Origin: Heterobasidion occidentale | Taxonomy: Eukaryota; Basidiomycota; Agaricomycetes; Russulales; Bondarzewiaceae | Length of the DNA: 64,000 nucleotides | Reading direction: 5' to 3' | Assembly: GCA_039111635.1 (NCBI GenBank) | Contig: JBCAQO010000003.1 | Location: 3,844,001 to 3,908,000 of the forward strand | Part shown: in pieces, positions 22,783 through 32,728 of the stretch | How the letters are laid out: each line of letters opens with the position of its first letter | How positions within the stretch are numbered: position 1 is the first letter of the stretch | Translations under genes and position numbers: made by a program | The notes under the pieces: model-generated | Told to the model about the DNA's origin: nothing | Database searches by the model: none | Seen by the model: the letters and a program-made list of their open reading frames with translations, nothing else

Positions 22783-24438
22783 TCAAATATGCTCATACAA
22801 AGCTCGCGCTCGCGCCCATTCGTCGTGGTCCCACACTAGCTCGACACGAACATCCTCTGAGCTCACGCCACGCTTGCGCTTCCACAGACTCGCACCGATG
22901 GATCGTAAGGACCTGAGTACGAAAGCTTCGTACCAGATACCCTGAACGTGTCCAGTACCCAGACCCAGCTCGAAGTATTCCAGGTCAGGAAGATGACCCA
23001 TGACGTCCAGTGCCGATGCAGCAGCAGTCAAAGGGGTTTCTTGGCTGGTCTCCGCGTATAGTGGTGGTAGCATGGGGTCAATTGAAGGAACGATAAAGTC
23101 TAGGAATAGGTATCTGAGGTCGCGGAGATGTGCGAGCTTGAAGATGTGTAGATATGAGACCTAGGAAAGGATAGGATCCCATTGTTCAGAGGAGCTAAAC
23201 TTCAGGGGGAGGGTGCTGCTCACCAACTTCAGAACATTTTGTGTGGGGTCACCAGACCACCTATCGATGTGTATTGACAGGGAGAGAAACTGCAATCTCG
23301 CGGCATCAACACTTAATTTGGCTAGAATCGGTGTGAGCTGATAGGCTGATCGCCAAACAGAGTCGCGTGTTGAGTTCAAGCTCAGCGGAAACGAAATGCT
23401 GATGATGCGATCCAAGGGAATTGCCTCCAAGAATGTCAAAACACCCGGGAAAGAAGGGGGATTTGCCGCGATTGCGATGATACTCTGCAGAGATGGACAG
23501 TGTGAAGCTAACCTCGTCACCACGCTCATCTGACCTTTGACGGCTGTAAGTGCGGGCCAAAGCTGACTAGAAGACGAAGAGCTCAATTCATCAGCGAGCA
23601 CTTCATCAACGTCAGCGTAGTCATCAATCCAGAGCAAGCGGATATCCGGAAACATGTGCGCAAGGTACCTCGGCGACGGGCTCCTCGAAGGCGAAATTAT
23701 GAGTTCCTTGACGTTACGGCAGACAGTTCGAGCAGCCGCACTCTGCTCCCAAAGAGCATGCCAACTCGGCATGATATCACGCAGTACTAACTCCTCCAGG
23801 GCATCCGCCAGACCAAGTATGATGTATGATACATCCAAGGAATGAACTGGATCGGAGTATGAATCAGCGGATAGGGTTAGATGGCGAAGGCCGTGGATCT
23901 GTCGGATTGCGTGAAGGCCGATGTCGGCTATGCCGTACAAACGAAGCTCGACCAGCGAGTCGAGAGAGAGCAACGCTGGAGCGAGCCGTGGATCGTGCAC
24001 GAAGAACTGTTCGCACACTTGGCCCAATGTCAATGAGACCAATCCGCGACAGACCTGAAGAATATCTGCGAGAGCGCGCATCCGATCCGTATCGGCCATG
24101 GTGGAATGCGGATGCATTATATCCCCGTCGAAGGTATACGAGAAATGCTGCACGTGATGTCCAAGGCTGTGATCGCAGATGAAAGTGCGAAACGAGAGCA
24201 ACTTTGGAGTTTGGAAGCCATCGCCACGCAATTTAACCCGGTATAGAAGCGCCGGAAGAGCTACGAGACGGGTGGAGCGCGAAACAAGTGTTAGGTTGAG
24301 GAGAGAATGCGATTCTAGCAGGACCAAAATCATTGCGATGCAATCTGCATTGAGATGATGGGGAAAGAGGGCGTCATCCTGTAGGTGATGATCTCAGCGA
24401 AATAATTGCGTATACTGGTGAATGATGAGACATACCAT
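22783..24438 (-). CDS. F-box/LRR-like protein, copy 1
   Basis: Likely substrate-recognition subunit of an SCF ubiquitin ligase. The start ATG (24436-24438) appears to be followed at once by an intron (GTATG to CTACAG), so the first coding exon is only the start codon. The next exon reads DDALFPHHLNADCIAMILVL, then LLNLTLVSRSTRLVALPALL, a divergent fungal F-box. It runs through leucine-rich segments (LVSLTLGQ, LVELRLYGIADIGLHAI, LEELVLRDI) to VLKL near 23220. An intron (GTGAGC to TTTCCTAG) leads to the last exon, VSYLHIFKLAHLRDLRYLFL, then LPDLEYFELGLG, ending ARALYEHI at 22783. About 500 residues. Copy 2 lies just upstream on the same strand. Confidence 0.75.
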
Positions 24439-24909
24439 TTTCTGGACAATATTGATTCTTCTTGCTGGTGTAGACGCAGTGGCCGATTGAAGGGTCAGGA
24501 AAAGAGCAGTGATGCTTGTTTAGCGCTGACCAGCGCTGAGTCTTGCGGACCTTGAACTCATGCGTTAGCGCTTGCGAGTCGGCGTCTCTTCCATTTGTAC
24601 ATGAGCCTCCGGGTCGTTTTGTCATGGAGCATTCGGCTTTCACTTGATCGTTTTGTAGCAGTTGCTACACCTGGCCAAGGGATGTGGCAATAACATTTGC
24701 AGAGTTAATTGCCGTTTCCTGTACATGACTCTCTCATCCACAGAGCTGGTGCCCACGAGACGACATATCGAGACTCGCATGCTGTTATGAGGAAAAACAG
24801 TGGGTACAGAGACAATCCAAGCCAAATTCTTGGAGGCAATAGAAGGAAAGTCTATGACACGCCGTTTATGAGAAGCTACAGATGAAATGACGCACTGGCA
24901 AAATAGTAA
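24439..24909. other. Spacer between the two F-box genes
   Basis: Holds the 5' leader of copy 1 and the 3' end of copy 2. An 89-codon minus frame at 24374-24643 overlaps the leader and has no recognised content. Confidence 0.5.
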
Positions 24910-26550
24910 TTAGATACCTTCATACATCGCTCGCGCCCGCATCCACGCATCGTCATTCAACACTAGTTCAACCCGATCTCCCTCTGCGCTCTTATCACGC
25001 TCGCGCTTCCACAAACTTGTACCTTTATATCGCAAAGACTTTGATAGGAGAGTGAGGTACCCGTTGTTCCCAATGATTTTAGCAGACTCTAGACCCAGTT
25101 CAAAGTATTCCAAGTTGGGAAGATGGCCCATGATGTCCACTGCCAATACAGCTTCAGTAGAAGTCGTCTCCCTCTTAGTCTCCCTTTGTACGGCTGGGAG
25201 TGGCCGCACATCTGATTCGGTATTGAAGTAAAAGAACAGGTATTTGAGGTCCTGGAGACGTGCAAGCTCATATATATGTAGATAAGAGGCCTGAATTGAG
25301 ATATCATTATTTAGACGAGACCAATTTCAGAGGAAAAAAACTGCCCACCAGCTGTGAAACATCGTTGGTCCAATCAGTAGAGTCCCATATACGAATTGTC
25401 AGACTGAGATATTGCAATCTTGGCGCGCCAACGCTCAACTTGGTCAGAATCGAGTTGAGCTGATGGGCTGATCGCGGAAAAACATCTGAAGAGTATATCC
25501 TCAACGGAAAAGAAATGCTGGTGATGCGATTCAGGGAAATTGCGTCCAAGAATGATTCCGTTCGGGGAACGGAAGGGATGGACATTGCGGATACAATAAT
25601 TCTCTGTAGAGATGGACATTGCGAAGCCAGCTCCTTCACCGCTGTCCAATTACCCTTGACGGTTGTGAGCGCGGGCCAAAGACGGCTAGAAGACAAAGAG
25701 CTCGATTCGTCACTAAACATTTTACGAACGACGCCAGTATCATAAATCCAGAGGAAGTGGACACTTGGAAACATATGCGCGAGGTACTTCGGCGACGGAC
25801 TCGGAGGCCACAGAAGAAGTTTCTTGATGTTTAGGCAGACAGTTCCGGCAGCCGCACTTTTTTACAGAGATCCTGCCAAACCGGGAAGATATCAACCAGT
25901 ACTAACTCCTCCAGCACATCCGCCAGACCGAGTAAGATGTATGATACATCCAAGGAATGAACTGAAGCCGAGAATAGGTCGGAGGATAGGGTTAGATGGC
26001 GAAGGCCGTGGATCTGTCGGATCACGTGAAGGCCGAAATTTCCTATGCCATACAGGCGAAGTTCGACCAGCGAGGGGAGAGAGAGTAGCGCTGGAGCGAG
26101 TCGTGAATCGTTCAGGAAGAACCGTTCGCACCGCTGTCCCAATGTTAACGAAACCAATCCGCCACAGATCCGCAAAACGTCAGCAAGGGCAACCACGTTG
26201 ACACCAGGTATGACTGTGGGTATGGGCCAGATATTATTGTATGAGAAATGCCGCATATGGTGTCCAAGGCTATGATCAGAGATGAAAGTGTGGAAAGAGA
26301 GCAACCTTGGGATTCCCGAGGCCACATAATCGTGAAAATTTACCCGGTACAGAAGCACGGGCAAAGCCACGAGACGGATGGATCGAGAAACGAGGGTCAG
26401 AGAGAGGAGAGAGGGCGAATCAAGCAGGTCCAAAATCATCGCGACACAATCTGCATTGAGATGATGGTGAGATAGGAAGTTATTCTGGAGGAGATGATCA
26501 TCTATACGCAGTCATCGTATATGCTAGCAAAGTATGAGACCCACCATCAT
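24910..26550 (-). pseudogene. F-box/LRR-like protein, copy 2, frameshifted
   Basis: Tandem paralogue of the gene at 22783-24438 with the same layout. A start ATG ATG at 26545-26550 is followed directly by an intron (GTGGGT to CTCCAG), then NNFLSHHHLNADCVAMILDL and SLLSLTLVSRSIRLVALPVL. The main exon is broken near 25857-25862: a run of A that encodes LCKK has one base fewer than the frame needs, and the unshifted frame stops at about 25831. After the lost base the frame resumes with SAAAGTVCLNIKKLLLWP-like sequence and stays open to the last intron, then ASYLHIYELARLQDLKYLFF to ARAMYEGI at 24910. The rest is intact, so this is either a young pseudogene or a homopolymer error in the sequence. 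Confidence 0.7.
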
Positions 26551-27329
26551 TTGTGGAATCGTTTTTGCAACAGTCTACTTTCTGTGGACCAGAATCGACG
26601 TTATGGAAAGAACAGCTTTGCGGACTTTCAATTCGGCTCACGTACGCTCAAGTCACTCTCAATTGAGTCGTGTTCTCACTTGCATTGCAGCTATTCGCTG
26701 ATACGTCCGCCCTCTACCCTGAGGATCAGCAAGGCAAACAATATCTGTATGCAGACTCGTCTGGAATACTGCTGTTGAAGATTGGGGCATTGGGCCTATG
26801 AACGTTTCTAGGCAGAGAAGTTGCAACTATCAATTGGTACGTCGCTGTATCAGCTCGATTTTCTGGCCTCAGTGCGGCGCACTCTGTAGACGGTAACACG
26901 GTGACTCCAGTGGAGCTACGCGCGCGAGTGCAGATTGTCCGGCTGCATGTATATCGACACTTTCTCGCAGTCAATCATTTGATGTCACCGCTCCGCCCTT
27001 GAACTCTTGTATCGCTATCTCGCTCTACGTTTGTTTGGAATGTCGATTGCTTGGTTCCGTCACGCTCGTTTCGCCGCCATCGTTTCTAAACGACCTTGTT
27101 TCACACATATTTTGACCATACTCCTTGATTTTGGCACAGCGTCGAAGAGTCTGAGTCTTGGGCGCTTCATTGCATCAATTTCGATATATCAGTCGCGGCA
27201 ATCATTGCATGCTTCGCTTACAGTAGTCGCTACGGCATCACGAATCCCTCATGGCAGTGCATCCTGGATGTCTATAACTAGATCACGACATCTTTCAACT
27301 AAGCACCTCTCCCATTTTAAATCGCCGTT
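26551..27329. other. Intergenic, no gene recognised
   Basis: Leader of F-box copy 2 and promoter of the SDR gene. A plus frame 27007-27441 is Ser/His-rich, with no motif, and runs through the SDR first exon in the wrong frame. Confidence 0.45.
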
Positions 27330-28682
27330 ATGTCCAATCTTCACCCAAGACTGTCGTCATAACAGGGCATGCATCTCATGGCGAACTGCGATCAACTTTG
27401 CTCATACTTCTTTTCCTATAGATGTACGACAGGCGGGATAGGTGAAGCGCTTGCAAAAGAGTTTCACTCACAGGGTAATGGTTTCTATGTATTCACCATG
27501 TGCCGCTGGCTGACGCGCCTGCGACACAGGAGCCCGAGTCTTTGCAACGTCGCGTAATGTCGATACGATGCCAACCTTGGCGGCAGTTGGTATCGAGACA
27601 CTTGCTCTTGACGTCACAGACGTTAACAGTATTCGGGAGGCGAAAAACGTGATAGCGGGACGTACGGGGTCTTCGCTTGACATTCTTGTAAACAATGCGT
27701 GGGTGCCTGACATCTTTCCATGACCATCAATACTAACCACCTTGAATTGTAGCGGCATAAGTATGTGCTGGCGATGTACCCATGTCATCCCTTCGCTGTA
27801 TGCTCATCCTTGCATTTGTTGCCAGCATATCCTTCGGCAGCGAGTGACATCTCCATGGACAGGGTCCGTGCAGTGTTTGACGTCAACCTCTTCGGTGCAA
27901 TGACTGTCGTACACGAATTTCTTCCTCTCCTATTGGCCGCTGAAGACGCTCGGATCGTCCAAATGTCGAGTTTGGCTGGACTTATGCCGGTACCTTTCAA
28001 CAGCGCGTACAACACAAGCAAAGCTGCACTTCTATCGTTTGGGGATACACTGCGCGTGGAACTTGCACCATTCAAGTAAGTATTCATAATGGTGTCAGAT
28101 CGACATAAGAGCTCACGCTGCACCGACTCTTGTAACTAGTATCAAAGTTATCAACGTACGTTACATCACCCCTCCCTTTCTCAGAAATTATCTGAGGTTC
28201 TCCCAAACAGATTGCGGCGGGCAACACTCAAAGTAACATCATGAAGAATGTGCCAAGGTCTCTTCCCTTGGATTCGATATATCAGCCGATTAAACAGGAA
28301 TACGCGCGTGACCGCATTGAGCATTTCCAAGGTGAATCAATCAACAAGTCCTTTTCTATCAATTTCGAGGAAACGGCTGTTAACTATGCAATCTTGTATT
28401 CAGACGGCGCGGTACCAGCCAGCCAAGTTGCGAGGACTGTGGTCGCCGAAGCACTCACGAAGACCCCTCGAGCATGGGTGTATACCTCAAAGAACTCGTG
28501 GACCGTGTGGATCATTAGCACTTTCATGAGCAGGAGAGGATTCGTACGTGTTTATCCGTAGCTCCTGAATGGACGCTCAATTACATTCTATGATACAGGA
28601 TGGCTTGCTTAGCAGAATGTTTGGGCTGGAGAAGCTGTCGAAAATAAAGCATGCTGAGAGGGAGGGTAGAAAGGACGCTTGA
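27330..28682 (+). CDS. AYR1-like short-chain dehydrogenase/reductase
   Basis: Predicted NADPH-dependent SDR similar to 1-acyl-dihydroxyacetone-phosphate reductase of lipid-body or ER membranes. Joined exons read TVVITG-CTTGGIGEALAKEF (cofactor loop), ARVFATSRNVDTMPTLAAVG, LDILVNNAGI (NNAG motif) and AVFDVNLFGAMTVVHEFLPL. ARIVQMSSLAGLMPVPFNSA then YNTSKAALLSF provide the catalytic Ser and YxxxK. The C-terminal part ends GLEKLSKIKHAEREGRKDA at 28682, with a hydrophobic WTVWIISTFM segment. Two oddities lie at the 5' end. The ATG at 27330 gives MSNLHP, but the following KTVVITG is one base out of frame. The next intron seems to use a GC donor (GCATGC, near 27367), ending CCTATAG before 27422. Either the first exon is damaged or the true start is a different exon. 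Confidence 0.72.
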
Positions 28683-29651
28683 GTCGTAGGATGTGCGACG
28701 GAGAGGTTTATATGACGGTTCGAGCTTCATTTTTAAGGACTGACCTTCGATCTTTGCACCCTTGCGTGGCCAGTCTGCAAATGAAGCTCATGAATGCTGA
28801 GAAGCTTCGTGGCTGCAGGGCTTCATCCAAGTCCAAGTCCCCGTTCACGCGAGGTCACAGCCGCGACGTTCAAGCATATTGTTTGGTGCTCGAGCATCTG
28901 TCGTGAGCTGTCAGGCTGTCCGGACTTTCCATAATACGCTTCAAAGAAATATGGATCACCGGATACACCGCCTGACAGAAAACAGCTTATCGACGCACAC
29001 TTCTATCCGAGCTATTGATGTCGATGGTATTCTCATTAGCCCAGTTCGGACAGGTTGGTGCGGTGATCAAGCGGGCACTCGTGGAATGGCAATCGATGCG
29101 CTGAAGGTCTGCATGATATCGAGAGACCACTGTGAGCAATAGCTTCCACCAGCACTTACTGATCTTTCATCGTGCCCTTAATCCATCCGTATCGTCCACT
29201 TGCAACAGTCCAAGTGAATCATGCCAGACACGATGGGCCCATGAGGTGTGCCGAACCTCCGCCCTTTCGCCATTCAAGTTATCCTAGCAGCAAATGCGCT
29301 CATCGTTCAGCGATAGGGCCACGTTTTCAGTATCAAGTGATCCAATGAAGTCGCGGCGACTTCATTGAGGTTAGGGCCCTTTCATCTAATTCCTATCAAG
29401 TTCCGAGTTTCAGTGGTCACATTCTACGAACTAGCTGGAACTGGCTCTTTGGGCGCGCCGTATATACGTCACTGGGATTCAACAGTATAAGAAGTGATGC
29501 GACGGAGCATGAGAGATCAGCACATTCAGATAACCTCTAGGTGAGTCGACTTGTCCTTTTACCCTTGCCCGCCGTTAACCTTCGTCAGCTAGCGTCCCGA
29601 CATACGGGTTACGAGCTTGACTTGTTCACATATTTGAGTTCACATTCTAGT
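28683..29651. promoter_or_regulatory. Intergenic and 5' leader of amine-oxidase gene
   Basis: No gene was recognised. A splice-like pair, CTCTAG|GTGAGTCG near 29540 and CACATTCTAG at 29641-29650, suggests an intron in the 5' untranslated region of the downstream gene. GTATATAC near 29460 may be a weak TATA element. Confidence 0.4.
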
Positions 29652-29690
29652 ATGTCCCTTGAGTGTTTCTTTCGCTGTCTTTCACTTTAA
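29652..29690 (+). promoter_or_regulatory. Upstream ORF before the amine-oxidase start
   Basis: ATG at 29652 starts a 12-codon frame (MSLECFFRCLSL) ending with TAA, only 10 bases before the main ATG at 29701. It begins directly after the proposed leader-intron acceptor. A short uORF this close would be expected to reduce or condition translation of the main frame. Confidence 0.4.
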
Positions 29691-29700
29691 CGCCATCTGT

Positions 29701-31467
29701 ATGCCGCAGACCGCATCTCGTGCATACCACGTTATCACTATGCAGCCAATCAGCGCAGAGCTTGCACAAGTATCCGAGCCCACACAATCTGCCTTGTCTC
29801 GTCGGCCCCGGCCGTCCGTCGGCATCGTCGGCGGTGGTGTTGCGGGCCTGTACGCCGCAATTTTACTTCGCAGAAAAGGCCACCTCGTCCACATCTTCGA
29901 GGCTAGCAATCGTGTAGGGGGTCGCATCTACACCCATCACTTCTCCTCTGAGAGGAACCAGTACTTCGAAGCAGGCGCGATGCGTATCCCCCAATCCAAA
30001 TTTCAACAAATCCTGTTCGATCTGATCCAGTATCTCAACTCAAACCCTGGTCTCCCAGAAGACAAGCAAATCAACCTTATCGACTACATTCTGAACAGCG
30101 CGGGCAATCTTCTGCACGTGAACGGCGACATTCGCGATGGGCAGGATGTCAATAACATCACGCCTGCTGATATCAACTGGGATGTTCCGGATGAATTCAA
30201 GCACAAGACGGCTGGCTCCTTACTTCAGGGCATCCTTGATCCGCTCGTGAAGCCATTGTTGGACGATTTTGACAAGGGTTTCGAACAACTCCTTCAGTTT
30301 GACGACTTCTCCTTCCGCTTCTATCTCAAGTCGACCGCCCAATGGCCTGATTCAGTTATCGACTTTGTGGAGACCATATGCTCGCAGACGAACCAGTTTG
30401 CACTTAGCGTCGTCGAGCTTGTTATGCAGAATATCGATTTCGGCACCAAGCAGTGGTTCACGATCGATGGAGGGATGGATCGCTTGCCTCAGGCCATGGC
30501 TCACATCATCAAATACGATAACATCACGTTCGGCGCGCGCGTTACGAGTATCCGCCCAGACAAAGACCAAAACGACAAGATCGTGATCACTGCCAATGGC
30601 TACAATGGCACCCTTCGCGCAGTCTTCGACAAAGTCATTCTCGCCATCCCTCCAGCTTCGCTCAAGATGCTTGCCGATCGGCCTCTGTGGCATCCGCAGA
30701 AAGAGATGGCGATTCGTTCGATGCATTTCGAGTCGCTTTACAAGATGGGGATGCGCTTCAAGACCCGTTTCTGGGAGCACGAGGCTCCACGGACCAAGGG
30801 TGGACAGTCGACGACGGACCTCCCGATCAGATGGATCGTCTATCCGTCCAATGGGATCGATGATAAGGGCCCGGGGGTACTGCTGGTGTACGCATGGATG
30901 ACAGACGCACAGACATGGCTTCCCTTTTCCCCTTACGAGCGTCGCAGTCTCGCTCTGTATTGCTTGAACCTGGTCTACCCTCACTCCCGTGTATACGATC
31001 AGCTCATCGAAACTTTCGACGTCGCTTGGTCGACCCGCTCAGCGACAGGCGACGCTATGTTCCTTCCTGGTCAGTTTGTAGCACGCTTTGAGCCTGCTCG
31101 CAAGCCAGAAGGAAGTATCTACTTTGCCGGGGAGCATCTGTCGCGTCACCACACGTGGATTGCCGGTGCCCTCGAGTCTGCCTCGTACACGGTCGAGCAG
31201 GTCTGGAAGGATGAAGGTTTCAATGTGGGGAAAGGGTCGATTCTGTTGACTGGTGACGATGTTTCAGATCTGCCCATCTTGGACGATGGCGACGACGAGT
31301 TGGGTTTCAAATTTCACGCCAGTCACCCTTTGTACGCTCCGCACGCAGACCCCTGGAGGCACGTCGAGACCAAAGTCAAGCCTCAAAATTTGGGGGGACA
31401 AGCTGGATTCCACCCTGTCGGGCCGGAGATCACGTATTTAGCGGGTCCACAAGTCAGCCCTGCGTAG
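29701..31467 (+). CDS. L-amino-acid-oxidase-like FAD amine oxidase
   Basis: Predicted flavin amine oxidase that oxidises L-amino acids, releasing keto acid, ammonia and peroxide. It is a single long exon with no stop, about 588 residues from the ATG at 29701 (a second ATG lies at 29740). PSVGIVGGGVAGLYAAILLR is the FAD-binding beta-alpha-beta loop, followed by HIFEASNRVGGRIYT, the second dinucleotide motif. GAMRIP matches the region before the substrate site. Near the C-terminus, GSIYFAGEHLSRHHTWIAGA matches the flavin-contacting AGE(H/D) motif, with ALESASYTVEQV after it. There is no signal peptide in the first 40 residues, so the enzyme is probably intracellular. The lack of introns is unusual beside its neighbours. 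Exact substrate not determinable. Confidence 0.88.
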   Translation: MPQTASRAYHVITMQPISAELAQVSEPTQSALSRRPRPSVGIVGGGVAGLYAAILLRRKGHLVHIFEASNRVGGRIYTHHFSSERNQYFEAGAMRIPQSKFQQILFDLIQYLNSNPGLPEDKQINLIDYILNSAGNLLHVNGDIRDGQDVNNITPADINWDVPDEFKHKTAGSLLQGILDPLVKPLLDDFDKGFEQLLQFDDFSFRFYLKSTAQWPDSVIDFVETICSQTNQFALSVVELVMQNIDFGTKQWFTIDGGMDRLPQAMAHIIKYDNITFGARVTSIRPDKDQNDKIVITANGYNGTLRAVFDKVILAIPPASLKMLADRPLWHPQKEMAIRSMHFESLYKMGMRFKTRFWEHEAPRTKGGQSTTDLPIRWIVYPSNGIDDKGPGVLLVYAWMTDAQTWLPFSPYERRSLALYCLNLVYPHSRVYDQLIETFDVAWSTRSATGDAMFLPGQFVARFEPARKPEGSIYFAGEHLSRHHTWIAGALESASYTVEQVWKDEGFNVGKGSILLTGDDVSDLPILDDGDDELGFKFHASHPLYAPHADPWRHVETKVKPQNLGGQAGFHPVGPEITYLAGPQVSPA

Positions 31468-32728
31468 GATGGGTAGACTTTGTAGACTCAGTGTCGTCGT
31501 CGGATCGTTCCATTTCGCGTGTCAAGAAAATCAAAGTGTTCAGATTCCGTCTTCAATCGATCCATATGTACGTTGTATGTTTTGTGAGTCTGAATGTATA
31601 CAAATGTAGTATCAGTTTGCTTCGGTATCTACCATCTTGTGGTGTCAAGGATCGGTATACGTTCCAACCAGTGGCAGCATACAAATCGAGGGCCAAAATG
31701 ATGATTGCATGGATTTATAGTACTGCTCGCTGGAATCGACATTCAGACCTGAGTTGCATTCGGACAGACCGTGACGCGTGAAAGAGAAAGTAAACCGATG
31801 CACAATTTCGATCAAACCAGGACGTTGTTGGTGGACAGTGACGTATCACGTTTGCGCTTCGGCCCATTCTTCGTCGTCCGACATCTACTCGATAAGCGTC
31901 TCCAACGACTCCTGTTAAGAGGGTGCAGGGGGGTTCACAGTGCGGTCTGAAAGGTCATGGGAGAGGCGATTAGGTGTACGTCTGGAGGATCTAGAGAGAC
32001 GTTTTCAGTCTTGATTCAGACATTAGCTCAATCGCTAGAAGGGACGGTCTAAGTGAATCTTAGCTCCAAGGCACTTCCTGGAAGGCTCTGTCACCAAGAC
32101 TAATTAAAAAAAAGGAGGAGAAGGAGTGGAGGCAGACAGGCTTCCGCAAGCCTACGGAGATAGGTCGAAGTGTCAAAGGATGTGATCGAATTTTGCCAAA
32201 GACCGTTCCACGTGATCTCACCCGGGCCTTGCTCACCACGAGTCTCCCCATAAACGTCGTTTTCATGAAAACCCTTTGGGCGTCCTCCGGCTATCTAGCA
32301 AGTTCTATTTACATGGTTCAGATCTCGACATCGAGCGCGTCCCTCCAACGATGAACAATCGGAGCGCCACACAGGCAGCTGAGATTTTGGTATAATGCAT
32401 GTATTCACATCTCGACAGTGGCTGATAGGAAGAGAAGGAGGTTCTACAATAAGCATACGAGCACGCTGCTGGCGTACCCGAGATAAGTTAGATCATAATG
32501 GGCGCAGGAGAAAACACCCTATCAGCTGCCCTACTACACGACACGACGACACAACGCACGCGAGGACCACACACGCACACACGCACGCGCTGAGGAAGCA
32601 CCGCTACTGCCGCTGCACAGGGAGGGGGGTAGACATTTCTGCGCCGAGGAATGACAATCACACCCTGCCCCTTCCCATTTCCCGCTTCGTCAGCAAGAAT
32701 AACAAGGGCGGCGTCGCTAGCGGTGCGC
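31468..32728. other. Intergenic, no gene recognised
   Basis: 3' flank of the amine oxidase and 3' flank of the DUF6534 gene. It contains an A/G-rich tract near 32105-32135 and a CACACACGCACGC simple repeat near 32570. Open frames are short or are shadows. Confidence 0.5.

Noticed and set aside
29659..29700. N-terminal extension of the amine oxidase from a TTG codon
   Set aside because: It does not begin with ATG. The first in-frame ATG is at 29701, and the extension overlaps a uORF.
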